A stretch of 49,614 nucleotides of DNA. It comes from Myxococcales bacterium. GTDB taxonomy: Bacteria > Myxococcota_A > Polyangia > Haliangiales > Haliangiaceae. A program made the position numbers and the translations under genes. This document shows positions 35,239-43,702 of the stretch, piece by piece; the first letter of the stretch is position 1; each line of letters begins with the position of its first letter. Where the stretch lies: the NCBI GenBank assembly GCA_947483555.1, contig CANKMW010000069.1:1-49614 (forward strand). The letters run 5' to 3'. The notes beneath the pieces were generated by a model, which was not told the origin of the DNA, did no database searches, and saw only the letters and a program-made list of their open reading frames with translations.

Positions 35239-35970
35239 ATGGACACCAGCGTCCGTCTGGTCAAACGAGCGATCGACGTCGTCGGATCGCTCGTCGGGCT
35301 GGCGATCTCGGCCCCGCTGACCCCGATCATCGCCGCCGCGATCTACCTCGACTCCCCGGGACCGGTGTTCTTTCGCCAGCGCCGCGCCGGCAGCCTGGAC
35401 TCGGTCGGGTACGAGAACGGCGTCAAGCGGTTCCGGTTTCACGAGTTCCACATGCACAAGTTCCGGACCATGCGTCCGGACGCCGAACGCTTCACCGGCG
35501 CGGTCGTCGCCGGCAAGGACGATCCGCGGGTCACCCGGGTCGGCAAGTTCCTGCGCCGGTCGCGCCTCGACGAGCTGCCCCAGTTCTGGGACGTGCTGCG
35601 GGGCGAGATGAGCCTGGTCGGTCCGCGGCCCGAGCGCCCCGAGTTGATCGAGAACCTGGCCTACGCCATCCCGTTCTTCGAGGAGCGCATGCGCGACGTC
35701 AAGCCGGGCATCACCGGCCTGGCCCAGGTGTCGCTCGGCTACACCGGCGAGGTGCCGGAGGGTAGCGAGATCGCCGCGCTCGCGGCGACGCTCCAGAACC
35801 CCTATGGCCTCGACGAGACCAAGGGTGCCCTGGCCGACGACATGCGCATCAAGATGCTCTACGACCTCGCCTACACCGCCTCGCTCGAGAAGCTGGGGAC
35901 CTACCTGCCGACCGAGCTCCGCGTGATCTTCCGGACCCCGCTGGTGATGCTGCGGGCGGTCGGCCGCTAG
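35239..35970 (+). CDS. Initiating sugar-phosphate transferase (undecaprenyl-P)
   Basis: 243 aa, the short monotopic form of the bacterial sugar transferase family. One N-terminal re-entrant helix (RAIDVVGSLVGLAISAPLTPIIAAAIYLDSPG) is followed by FFRQRRAG, HMHKFRTMR, RVTRVGKFLRRSRLDELPQFWDVLRGEMSLVGPRPERPE and KPGITGLAQVS. All catalytic landmarks (KFRTM, the SLVGPRP loop) are present. It transfers a sugar-1-phosphate from UDP-sugar to undecaprenyl phosphate and so starts repeat-unit assembly. It is transcribed away from the main operon. An insert between QRRAG and HMHKFRTM (GSLDSVGYENGVKRFRFHEF) is longer than usual. Confidence 0.93.
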   Translation: MDTSVRLVKRAIDVVGSLVGLAISAPLTPIIAAAIYLDSPGPVFFRQRRAGSLDSVGYENGVKRFRFHEFHMHKFRTMRPDAERFTGAVVAGKDDPRVTRVGKFLRRSRLDELPQFWDVLRGEMSLVGPRPERPELIENLAYAIPFFEERMRDVKPGITGLAQVSLGYTGEVPEGSEIAALAATLQNPYGLDETKGALADDMRIKMLYDLAYTASLEKLGTYLPTELRVIFRTPLVMLRAVGR

Positions 35971-35988
35971 CCTGGCGACCGGCCGACG

Positions 35989-36600
35989 TTACGGCACGAA
36001 CAGCGAGTCGCCGGTCAAGAGCACGATGTTCATGTCGGGCCGCTTGCCGCTGATCAGGGCATCGTAGGCGAGCGGAATGGTCCGCACCGCACCGCTCTTG
36101 GCATCCCGGCGCTGCAACACCATCTGGTTGCGCTTGGCGAAGCGCGTGAACCCGCCGGCAACCGCCAGCGCTTCACTGACCGTGACGAAGAAGTCGGGCG
36201 TCAGCAAGCCCGGGCGAGTCACCTCGCCCGACACCGTCAAGCGGTAGCTGTGGGCGCCGCGCAGGGCCACCGTGATCTCGGATCCCGGCACGAAGGCGGC
36301 GACCTTGGCCTTGACCTTGGCCTTGAGCGCGGTCGGGGTCTCGCCGACCGCGCGCAGGTCGCCGACCAGCGGCATCGTGATGGTGCCGTCGGGCCGGATC
36401 GTCGCCTCGGTGGTCAACCGGGGGTCCTCCCAGACGTTGATCGTGATCTGGTCTCCGACCCCGAGCACCCACTCCTGGTTGCGTGGATCAGGCTCCTGCG
36501 CGTAGTCGTAGGTCGGGAGCCCTGGCCCACAGGCGGCGGCGAGCAGGGCCGAGATCACGGCCAGCAGGACCACGGTTCGCGTCGCCTTCGATTGACTCAT
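35989..36600 (-). CDS. Wza-like polysaccharide export lipoprotein
   Basis: 203 aa from the ATG at 36600. The signal VVLLAVISALLAAAC gives a lipobox Cys at 24. WVLGVGDQITINVWEDPRLTTEATIRPDGTITMPLVGDLRAVG is the polysaccharide-export (PES) domain, and SYRLTVSGEVTRPGLLTPDFFVTVSEALAVAGGFTRFAKRN is one SLBB domain. The protein is short: it has a single SLBB and no C-terminal amphipathic helix of the outer-membrane channel type, so a separate pore would be needed. It is divergent from nothing and converges on the sugar transferase gene, 18 bp away. TAGACT seven bases upstream is its promoter. Confidence 0.9.
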   Translation of the reverse strand: MSQSKATRTVVLLAVISALLAAACGPGLPTYDYAQEPDPRNQEWVLGVGDQITINVWEDPRLTTEATIRPDGTITMPLVGDLRAVGETPTALKAKVKAKVAAFVPGSEITVALRGAHSYRLTVSGEVTRPGLLTPDFFVTVSEALAVAGGFTRFAKRNQMVLQRRDAKSGAVRTIPLAYDALISGKRPDMNIVLLTGDSLFVP

Positions 36601-36607
36601 TGTTCCG

Positions 36608-36613
36608 AGTCTA
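36608..36613 (-). promoter_or_regulatory. -10 element TAGACT, leaderless-type promoter
   Basis: On the minus strand TAGACT is followed by seven bases and the ATG at 36600. Confidence 0.45.
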
Positions 36614-36632
36614 CCTACCGGGCCACCGAAAA

Positions 36633-38276
36633 TCATGGCAGCGGCCGGCCGTCGGCGTCGAGCACTAGGAGGCCGCCCTTGCCAAACGTCTCGTCGACCG
36701 CGAGCTTGGCCAGCGCCTCGCGCAGGGTGACCGGCTTGCCGTCGACCAGCAGCGGGACGTCCTGCTTGTCCTGCCGCACGACCATCGCGGCGTCTCCGTC
36801 GCCGACCACCACGAACACCGCGGCGGCCGAGGCCAGGTGCTTCTTCGCCGCCGCCCTGACCTGCGCCGCCGAGACCTTGCTGACCTTGCCCGAGTAGCTC
36901 GACCAGTAGTCGAGCGGCAGCCCGTAATACACCAGGCTGCGGAACATGCCCAGCGACGCCCCGGCGGTGGCGAACCGGCTCGGCAACCCGAGCACCGCGC
37001 TGGCGCGCTCGCGGTCGAGCTCGGTGACGGTCGCCGGCGACGTGCCGCGCTCGAAGCTGCGCAGCTCGGTGAACAGCTCGAGCAACGACTGGTAGGTGGC
37101 GTCGCTGCGCATCGAGCCGCCGGCGCTGAGCACGCCGTACTGGCGGCTGTAGTTGAAGCCGGCCCGCGCGCCGTAGGTGTAGCCCTTGTCCTCACGCAGG
37201 TTCATGTTGATGCGGCTGGTGAAGCCACCGCCGAGGATCGCGGCCATGATCGACGTCGGCAGATAGTCAGGCGCGCTCCGCAACGGCCCGAAGTGCACCA
37301 GCGACACCTGGGACTGCGCCGCGCCCGCCACGTGGACGAAGAAGATGCGCGCCGCCGGGCGTGCGGGCTTGACCAGCTTCGGCAGCGCCGGCGCCTTGCC
37401 CTTCCACGCCGCCAGCGCCGGGTCGTCGAAGCGGGCACGGATCTGGTCGGCGGTGAGATCGCCGACCACGAACAGGCGGGCGCCGCCCGGCCGGACCTGC
37501 GCGACGTGGTAGGCCTTGCAGTCGTCGAGGGTGATCGACTGCAGCGATGACTCGGTGACGATGCGCCCGAACGGATGGCTGGCGCCGTACAGCACCGGGC
37601 CGGCGACGCGACCCGCGACCGCTTCCGGGTTGCCCTTGGCCTGCTTGAGGCCCTCGAGGCGACGCTTGATCATGCGATCGAGGTCGGCGGCGCGGAACCC
37701 GGGGCTGCGCAGGGTGTCGACGAACAGCCCGAACGTGACGTCGAGGTGCTTGCTCAGGCTCGACATCGACAGCCCCTGGGTGTCGCCGCCGGCGTACGAG
37801 CCGACACTCGACGCGACGTCGGCCAGCGCCTCGTTGAAGGCCAGCTTGTCGAGGGCGGCGGTACCTTCGCTCATCATCGACATGCACACCGACGCCAGGC
37901 CCTCCTTGCCGACCGGATCGGCGATCGAGCCGCCATCGAAGGTGAGGTCGATGCTGACGATCGGCAGGGTGTGCTGTTCGACGAGGTAGACCGCGATCCC
38001 GCTCTTGAGCTTGAAGGTCTGGACCTCGGGCAGACGGAACGGACGCGGCGGGCCGGCCTTGGGCTGCTCGGCGCGGAACGCCTCCTCGGGGAACGTCAAG
38101 GCTTGCGGTCGAGCGCTCTGGGTCACGGGCGCGGGCTCCGGGGTGGGCGGTGGTAGCGGTGGCGCAGGGTCGGTGACCGCGGGCGGGGCGGGCGGCAGCG
38201 GCGGCGCGGGCGGCGGCGGCGCCGGCCGGGGGCCACACGCGGCGAGGACGACGACGACGACGACGAGGCGGTTCAC
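36633..38276 (-). CDS. M16 peptidase-family lipoprotein, inactive-type subunit
   Basis: 547 aa from a GTG that overlaps the previous stop (GTGA); a longer open frame is a shadow. The signal RLVVVVVVLAAC gives a lipobox Cys at 14, followed by a ~55-residue Pro-rich linker. The M16 fold follows, but the zinc motif HxxEH is missing: the equivalent segment reads GGSIADPVGKEGLASVCMSMMSEG. The substrate-binding segment SRINMNLREDKGYTYGARAGF, with the Arg/Tyr pair of the second subunit, is kept. It therefore looks like the non-catalytic partner of the preceding peptidase, as in mitochondrial processing peptidase-type pairs. Confidence 0.85.
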   Translation of the reverse strand: MNRLVVVVVVLAACGPRPAPPPPAPPLPPAPPAVTDPAPPLPPPTPEPAPVTQSARPQALTFPEEAFRAEQPKAGPPRPFRLPEVQTFKLKSGIAVYLVEQHTLPIVSIDLTFDGGSIADPVGKEGLASVCMSMMSEGTAALDKLAFNEALADVASSVGSYAGGDTQGLSMSSLSKHLDVTFGLFVDTLRSPGFRAADLDRMIKRRLEGLKQAKGNPEAVAGRVAGPVLYGASHPFGRIVTESSLQSITLDDCKAYHVAQVRPGGARLFVVGDLTADQIRARFDDPALAAWKGKAPALPKLVKPARPAARIFFVHVAGAAQSQVSLVHFGPLRSAPDYLPTSIMAAILGGGFTSRINMNLREDKGYTYGARAGFNYSRQYGVLSAGGSMRSDATYQSLLELFTELRSFERGTSPATVTELDRERASAVLGLPSRFATAGASLGMFRSLVYYGLPLDYWSSYSGKVSKVSAAQVRAAAKKHLASAAAVFVVVGDGDAAMVVRQDKQDVPLLVDGKPVTLREALAKLAVDETFGKGGLLVLDADGRPLP

Positions 38277-39643
38277 TGGGCAGCTCCACGGGGCGCGCCG
38301 CCGGGCATGGTCACGATCACGACCGGCCGCTCGAGGTCGATGTACGCGGTGGCGGCGGCCTGCACCGACCTCGGCGTGACCGCGCGGTAGCGCTCGAGGT
38401 CCCAGGACAGGCGCCCCGGATCGTCGAGGAAGTGGTTGTAGCTCTGCAGCTGTTCGGCGCGACCGATCAGGCTCTCGAGGCCGTAGATCGCCGACGCCTC
38501 CTCCGCCGTCACCACCCGCGCCAGCTCCTTGGCCGCGAGCGGTCCGGCGCGCACCCGGCCGAGCTCGGCGACGACCACGCGCTCGACCTCGGCGAGATCG
38601 GCGTCCGAGCGCAGCGTCGCCGAGACCGAGAAGATGCCCGAGAACGTCGAGCCGGACTGCCACGAGCTGACCGAGGTCGCGAGCTGGCGCTCGTGGACCA
38701 GGATCTTGTAGAGCCGCCCGATGCCGTCGCGCGCCAGCGCGCTGGCCAGGATGTCCAGCTCGGCGTCGCCGGGCGCGAACTGCGCCGGACTGTGCCACGA
38801 CCACGTGATCTGGCGCTGCTTGGCGAAGCCGTCCTCGACGACGCGGCGCTCGGCGCGCGGTCGGGGCGCCGGCACGTGGACCACCGCCGGCCTGGTGCTC
38901 GACGGCAGGGTCGCGAACCAGCGGTCGACGAGCGGACGGACGGTGGCGACGTCGAAGTCGCCGACCAGGGTCAAGGTGGCGTTGGCGGGGACGTACCAGG
39001 TCTGGAAGAACCCGATCACGTCGTCGAGCGATGCGGTGGTGAGATCCTCGTGCTTGCCGATCGTGAGGTAGCGATACGGGTGACCCTCGGGATAGAGCGC
39101 CTCGTAGAGCGCGAACCGCGCCTTGCCGTAGGGCACGTTGTCGTAGCGCTGGCGGCGCTCGTTGCGTACCACCTCGATCTGGTTGTCGAGGCTCTTCTTG
39201 GTCAACAGCGGCAGCAGGTACGCCATGCGGTCGCTCTCCAGCCACAACGCGGTCGCGAGCTGGTTCGACGGCACGACCTCGAAGTAGTTGGTGCGATTGG
39301 GGTTGGTGGTGCCGTTGACTCCGTCGCCACCGATGGTCTTGAGGGTCTCGAAGTGGCGATCCTCGCCGACGTGCTTCGAGCCCTGGAACAGCATGTGCTC
39401 GAACAGGTGGGCGAAGCCGCTCTTGCCGTGGTTCTCGTAGCCGGAACCGACGTGGTACCAGACGCTCACCGCCACCAGCGGCACGGTGCGGTCGGGCGAC
39501 AGGATCACCTCGAGGCCGTTGGGCAAGCGGTAGCGCTCGAACGCGAGCTCGGGATCAGCGTCGGCGCTGGCCGGCACGGCGGTCGCGGCGAGCACCGCGA
39601 CCGCGACGAGCGCGCCGCCGCGGCAGGAACGGATGGGCACCAT
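38273..39643 (-). CDS. M16 zinc peptidase, catalytic subunit
   Basis: 456 aa. Sec signal peptide (ALVAVAVLAATAVPASADA). The inverted zinc motif HLFEH is at 79-83, and the third ligand is a Glu in QIEVVRNERRQR near 157-162, the expected ~75 residues later. NGLEVILSPDRTVPLVAVSVWYHVGSGYE is the usual start of the fold, and PANATLTLVGDFD marks the domain end. It is a periplasmic processing or peptide-degrading protease that probably dimerises with the next gene's product. TAGGGT nine bases upstream is a possible promoter. Confidence 0.92.
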   Translation of the reverse strand: MVPIRSCRGGALVAVAVLAATAVPASADADPELAFERYRLPNGLEVILSPDRTVPLVAVSVWYHVGSGYENHGKSGFAHLFEHMLFQGSKHVGEDRHFETLKTIGGDGVNGTTNPNRTNYFEVVPSNQLATALWLESDRMAYLLPLLTKKSLDNQIEVVRNERRQRYDNVPYGKARFALYEALYPEGHPYRYLTIGKHEDLTTASLDDVIGFFQTWYVPANATLTLVGDFDVATVRPLVDRWFATLPSSTRPAVVHVPAPRPRAERRVVEDGFAKQRQITWSWHSPAQFAPGDAELDILASALARDGIGRLYKILVHERQLATSVSSWQSGSTFSGIFSVSATLRSDADLAEVERVVVAELGRVRAGPLAAKELARVVTAEEASAIYGLESLIGRAEQLQSYNHFLDDPGRLSWDLERYRAVTPRSVQAAATAYIDLERPVVIVTMPGGAPRGAAQ

Positions 39644-39652
39644 GGGCGGCCG

Positions 39653-39658
39653 ACCCTA
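39653..39658 (-). promoter_or_regulatory. -10-like element TAGGGT
   Basis: On the minus strand TAGGGT is nine bases before the ATG at 39643. It lies just after the stop of the Ser/Thr kinase gene, so the M16 pair probably has its own start site. Confidence 0.35.
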
Positions 39659-39672
39659 GCAGACGAGGCGCG

Positions 39673-41475
39673 TCAGGTGATCTCGATCGGCTGCACGCCG
39701 AGCAGGACGCTGCCCTCCGCGGCCGGGTCGAGCCACATCAGGAGCCGCTGCCGCGGTCGGCCCTCGACCTCGATCTCGAGGATGCGCCGCACCGCGTTGC
39801 CGGCCGCCGCCTTGCCCAGATCGCTCTCGAACGCCTCCCAGGCGCCGGCCAGCGGCGTCGACTGCACGGTCAGGCCCTCGACCTCGACGGCGATCCCCAT
39901 CACGAACCGCCCGAAGGCCGAGTTGGCGACCAGCACCATCCCCTGCGCCGTGACCAGCGCCAGCGGCAACCGGCACGACTCGAACGCCCGGCTGACCAGG
40001 GCGTCGCGTTCGTTCTTGCTGCGCTCGATCACGACCCGCTTGCCCGGCCCACCGCCGCGGCGGCCGCGGCGACCGAAGCCGAGCATGTCCATCACCGTCC
40101 GCAGCTCGTAGATGAACGCGGCCATGTCGCGGTGCCGCTCGGCCGGCAGCTTGGCCAGCGCGCGCAGGATCAGATTCTCGAGCGCGGGGTCGAGCCCGCT
40201 CGGCACCAGCTTCGACGGCGGGGTCGGCGTCTCGTCGAGGTGACCGTGGAGGATCTGCGACACCGGGCCGTCCCACGGCACGTGGCCGGTGACGAGCTCG
40301 TAGAACAGGATGCCGAGCGCGTAGATGTCCGACGCTGGCGACGCGGCATCGCCCTTGATGCGCTCGGGCGCGACGTAGTGCGGCGTCCCCGACAGCGGAC
40401 CCGAGCCGCGACCGCTGGCCAGCGACCGCGCCAATCCGAAGTCGAGCAGCTTCACGACCAGCTGGCGCCGCTTGGTGCCCTGCTGCTCGCTGACCAGGAT
40501 GTTCTCGGTCTTGATGTCGCAGTGAACGATGCCCTTGCCGTGGACGTAGTGGAGGGCATCCGCGACCTGCAGGATGATGTCGCACGCGACCCGGACCCCG
40601 AGCCGGGTCTCGCGGTGGAGCATCTTGGCCAGGGCCTCGCCCTCGGCCAGCTCCATGACCATGAACACACCGAGGTCCTCGTCCTCGCCGAAGTCGACGA
40701 CCGAGGTGATGTTGGCGTGGTTGACCGAGCTGGCCAGCCGCGCCTCGCGATAGAACAGCTCGCGCGCATCGTCGGTGTCGGCGAGGTTGTCGCCGATCAC
40801 CTTGAGCGCGAACACCTTGCCGAGCTGGGTATGGGTGACCTTGTAGACCTTGCCCATCCCGCCCTGGCCGATGCGGTCGAGGATCTCGTAGCGGCCGGCG
40901 ACGCTGCGACCCTGCGGCAGGGCGTTGCCACCCGGACGTTGCGCGACCCGCGCGGCGGCGACCCGGGGCGGCGCCCCGCCGACCTGTGGCGCCGGACTCG
41001 GTGGCACCGGCGCCCGTGGCATCGGGTGGGCGCCGCTGGCCTCGGGTCGAAGCGGGAGCCGCGCGCCCTCGATGGCCCGCGGCAGCGGCACCGCGTGAGG
41101 TGCCGGCGTCGACGTCGAGTCATCGGCGGGCAGCGGCAAGCGGCGCGCGCTCTTCTGCTTGCGCATGCCGGGGACCGTGTTGCGGTCGCCACCTCGCGGC
41201 TCGATGCTGCCCGGCACCGGTGGAATGGCGTGCAGCGTGTCGAGGTACTCGCGCGGCACCGCGGCGGTCACGCTCTCGAACATCTCGTCGTCGGTGTCCT
41301 CGCCCGTCCACGCCTCGATCGGCAGCACCGGCAGGTCGCGGGCCGTGGTCTCCGGCACGTACGACGTCATGCTCATGCGCACGCGACTACTGCCCTCGTC
41401 CGGCTCGGGACCCGGCGGCAACGGCAGGGTCACCGGCGCACGAGACGGCCCTGGGCGTTTGCCGTCGCTGGACAC
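39673..41475 (-). CDS. Ser/Thr protein kinase with C-terminal PAS-like domain
   Basis: 600 aa from the GTG at 41475; TTG 41484 and GTG 41481 are alternatives. Residues 1-190 are a disordered Pro/Arg-rich region. Kinase domain about 195-465: IGQGGMGKVYKV, the ATP lysine in FALKVI (Lys225), HCDIKTEN with catalytic Asp320, LLDFGLA with Asp345 and SGTPHYVAPE. The usual HRD arginine is Cys, which in eukaryote-like kinases often means no activation-loop phosphorylation is needed. The C-terminus, about 480-600, looks like a PAS sensor (SCRLPLALVTAQGMVLVANSAFGRFVMG). It is cytosolic, with no transmembrane helix. It is divergent from the SpoIIE phosphatase gene. Confidence 0.88.
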   Translation of the reverse strand: MSSDGKRPGPSRAPVTLPLPPGPEPDEGSSRVRMSMTSYVPETTARDLPVLPIEAWTGEDTDDEMFESVTAAVPREYLDTLHAIPPVPGSIEPRGGDRNTVPGMRKQKSARRLPLPADDSTSTPAPHAVPLPRAIEGARLPLRPEASGAHPMPRAPVPPSPAPQVGGAPPRVAAARVAQRPGGNALPQGRSVAGRYEILDRIGQGGMGKVYKVTHTQLGKVFALKVIGDNLADTDDARELFYREARLASSVNHANITSVVDFGEDEDLGVFMVMELAEGEALAKMLHRETRLGVRVACDIILQVADALHYVHGKGIVHCDIKTENILVSEQQGTKRRQLVVKLLDFGLARSLASGRGSGPLSGTPHYVAPERIKGDAASPASDIYALGILFYELVTGHVPWDGPVSQILHGHLDETPTPPSKLVPSGLDPALENLILRALAKLPAERHRDMAAFIYELRTVMDMLGFGRRGRRGGGPGKRVVIERSKNERDALVSRAFESCRLPLALVTAQGMVLVANSAFGRFVMGIAVEVEGLTVQSTPLAGAWEAFESDLGKAAAGNAVRRILEIEVEGRPRQRLLMWLDPAAEGSVLLGVQPIEIT

Positions 41476-41483
41476 CGGCACCA

Positions 41484-41489
41484 ATTCTA
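41484..41489 (-). promoter_or_regulatory. -10 element TAGAAT
   Basis: On the minus strand TAGAAT ends eight bases before the GTG at 41475. It would overlap a TTG start at 41484 and crowd a GTG at 41481, so it favours 41475 as the start. Confidence 0.45.
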
Positions 41490-41512
41490 CACCAGGATCG
41501 CAGTGACCACCT

Positions 41513-43702
41513 ATGTCCCCGCTCCTCGATGCTTCGAGCTACCAGCTCGGCAGCGCGTCGATCCCATTCGTGGTCGCCGCGGTCGCGCTGGGGATGGTGC
41601 TCTCGTACGCGATCTTCATGCGCGGCGCGCCCCAGCTACGGGTCCCGGTGTTGATCTTCGCCGGCGGGCTGCTCCCGTTCGTCATCGGCAGCGGCCTGGC
41701 GGTGGCGGCGCCCACCGATGAAGCCGCGGTCGCCTTCTTCCGGGTCGCCATCCCGCCGGTGCCGCTGGCCACCGCCGGCGGCATGGCGTTCCAGCTCGCG
41801 CTGGCGCAGCAGCTGCGCGCCAAGCGCTGGCTGGTCGGTCTCGCAGCGGCGATCTCGCTGAGCTTCCTGATCGCGGGCTGGGCCACGACGCTGGCGGTCG
41901 ATGCGGTGATCGTGACTCGATCCGGCCTGCGCTTCTTCTCACCGGGCCCGCTGGTGGCGCCGGCCGCGACCGGGGTGGCGCTGCTGGCGATCGTCGGCAC
42001 GCTCACGGCGATCCGGGCCCTGCGGGTGGAGACCTCGGCGGTTCGCCGCCGCCAGCTGAGCAGCGGCATCCTGGCGCTCGGGGTCGCGTTCATGGGGCTG
42101 GTCGACGTCTTGCTCGCCTATGGCATCGGGTGGGCGCCGGTGAGCTGGCTGTTCGTGGCCGCCGGCGCGTTGCTCATGCTGCGCTCGATCCTGATCGATG
42201 ATCTCCTGCGCGCTCGTGCCGTCGACAGCCGGGCACCGATCGCCATCGGCGCCGCGCTGATCACGGCCGGCGTCGCCTGGATGGTGTCGGTCCGGCTGCT
42301 GCCCGACGTCGACGGGTGGACCGCCGCGGTCCCGGTCCTCGGCGCCGTGCTGGCGGCGCGGCTCGCGGTCGGCCTCGGCGCCCGGGTGTGGACGATCCGC
42401 CCGGGCGGCGAGGGCCCGCTCGATCGCCTGGCCGCGCAGTACGCCGGCCAGATCCATCAGATCGCGACCATCGCCGAGATCGCCGCTCGCACCACCGAGG
42501 TGCTCGACCTCGGGCTGGGAGCGCGATCCGTGGTCGTCGTGCCGGCCCGCGACGACTGGTCGTGGCGGCGCTCGGATGGCGCCGCGCTCGACGACGCCGC
42601 CACGCCAGATCCGCTGCTGGTCCCGTGGCTGGTCGAACACGGCCGGCCGGTGTGGCGCGGCGAGCTCGACGGCCTCGACCTCGACGATCTGCGGGCGCCG
42701 CTCGAGCGGTTGCTCGCCGGCCTCCACGCCCAGCTGCTGGTACCGCTGGTGGCGCGCGACGACCTGGTCGGCCTGCTGGTGATCCTCGAGCGGTCGTCGG
42801 GTCGCGCGCTGCGGCGCGGCGAGCTGCGGCTGGTCGAGATCGTCGCCGAGCGCCTGGCGCCGACCCTGCAATTCGTGCGCGTCGCCGCCGAGGTCGCCGC
42901 GCGTGCCGAGGTCGCGCGCGAGGTCGAGCTGGCGGCCGCCGTCCAGACCGCGTTCGTGCCGCGCCCCGAGCCCATCATCACGCCGGCGGCGCAGGTGCTC
43001 GGCACCTGGCAGCCGACCAGCCGCTGCGGCGGCGACTGGTGGGGCTGTTACTCGCTGCCCGCGCAGCGATCGCTGATCGTGATCGGCGACGTGACCGGTA
43101 CCGGCGTCGCCGCGGCGATGGTGACCGCCGCCGCCAAGGGCGCCTGCGACGTCGCCGTCCGGGTGATGGGCGACGCCTTCGAGCTCACCACCCTGCTGTC
43201 CAGCCTCGACATCGCGGTCCGGCGCGTCGGGGCCGGCCGCTTCCACCTCACGTGCTTCGCCGCGGTCCTGGATCCGGCCGCGGGTCAGGTCCACTTCGCC
43301 AACGCCGGCCACGTGGTGCCCTACGTCTGCCGGGCGACGGCCGGCGATAGCGGGACGCCGATCGCGCTCACCGCGCTGGTGGCGCGCGGCAACCCGCTCG
43401 GTGCCGGCACCGCGCCGGTCACCCGCGAGGCCTCGCGTCCACTCGAGCCGGGTGACGTGCTGGTCTGGTACACTGATGGCCTGGTCGAGTGTCGCGGCCC
43501 TGATGGCAACCAGTTCGGGGACCGCCGCCTGCAACGCGCCCTGCGCCGACTCGATCCGGCGCGGCTCGATCCGACCAGCGTGCACGCGTTCCTGGCCGCC
43601 GAGCTGGCCGCCTATCTGGGCGGCCTTCCTCCCGGCGACGACATGACCCTGGTGGTGGCCCGGGTCGAGGCGCCGAGCCCGGCTGCCGTGAGGCCGTCGT
43701 GA
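41513..43702 (+). CDS. Membrane PP2C/SpoIIE phosphatase with GAF-like domain
   Basis: 729 aa. About seven or eight transmembrane helices fill residues 15-285. A GAF-like region follows (residues ~300-470; IHQIATIAEIAARTTEVLDLGLGA, LLVPLVARDDLVGLLVILERSSG). The SpoIIE domain occupies ~485-720 with its metal-binding aspartates Asp508 (GGDWWG), Asp526 (GDVTGTG) and Asp709-Asp710 (GDDMTLVV). It dephosphorylates STAS proteins of the RsbV type, so the STAS protein encoded at 34390-34695 is a candidate substrate. The membrane part could sense an envelope signal. Its stop overlaps the next start (GTGA). Confidence 0.9.
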   Translation: MSPLLDASSYQLGSASIPFVVAAVALGMVLSYAIFMRGAPQLRVPVLIFAGGLLPFVIGSGLAVAAPTDEAAVAFFRVAIPPVPLATAGGMAFQLALAQQLRAKRWLVGLAAAISLSFLIAGWATTLAVDAVIVTRSGLRFFSPGPLVAPAATGVALLAIVGTLTAIRALRVETSAVRRRQLSSGILALGVAFMGLVDVLLAYGIGWAPVSWLFVAAGALLMLRSILIDDLLRARAVDSRAPIAIGAALITAGVAWMVSVRLLPDVDGWTAAVPVLGAVLAARLAVGLGARVWTIRPGGEGPLDRLAAQYAGQIHQIATIAEIAARTTEVLDLGLGARSVVVVPARDDWSWRRSDGAALDDAATPDPLLVPWLVEHGRPVWRGELDGLDLDDLRAPLERLLAGLHAQLLVPLVARDDLVGLLVILERSSGRALRRGELRLVEIVAERLAPTLQFVRVAAEVAARAEVAREVELAAAVQTAFVPRPEPIITPAAQVLGTWQPTSRCGGDWWGCYSLPAQRSLIVIGDVTGTGVAAAMVTAAAKGACDVAVRVMGDAFELTTLLSSLDIAVRRVGAGRFHLTCFAAVLDPAAGQVHFANAGHVVPYVCRATAGDSGTPIALTALVARGNPLGAGTAPVTREASRPLEPGDVLVWYTDGLVECRGPDGNQFGDRRLQRALRRLDPARLDPTSVHAFLAAELAAYLGGLPPGDDMTLVVARVEAPSPAAVRPS

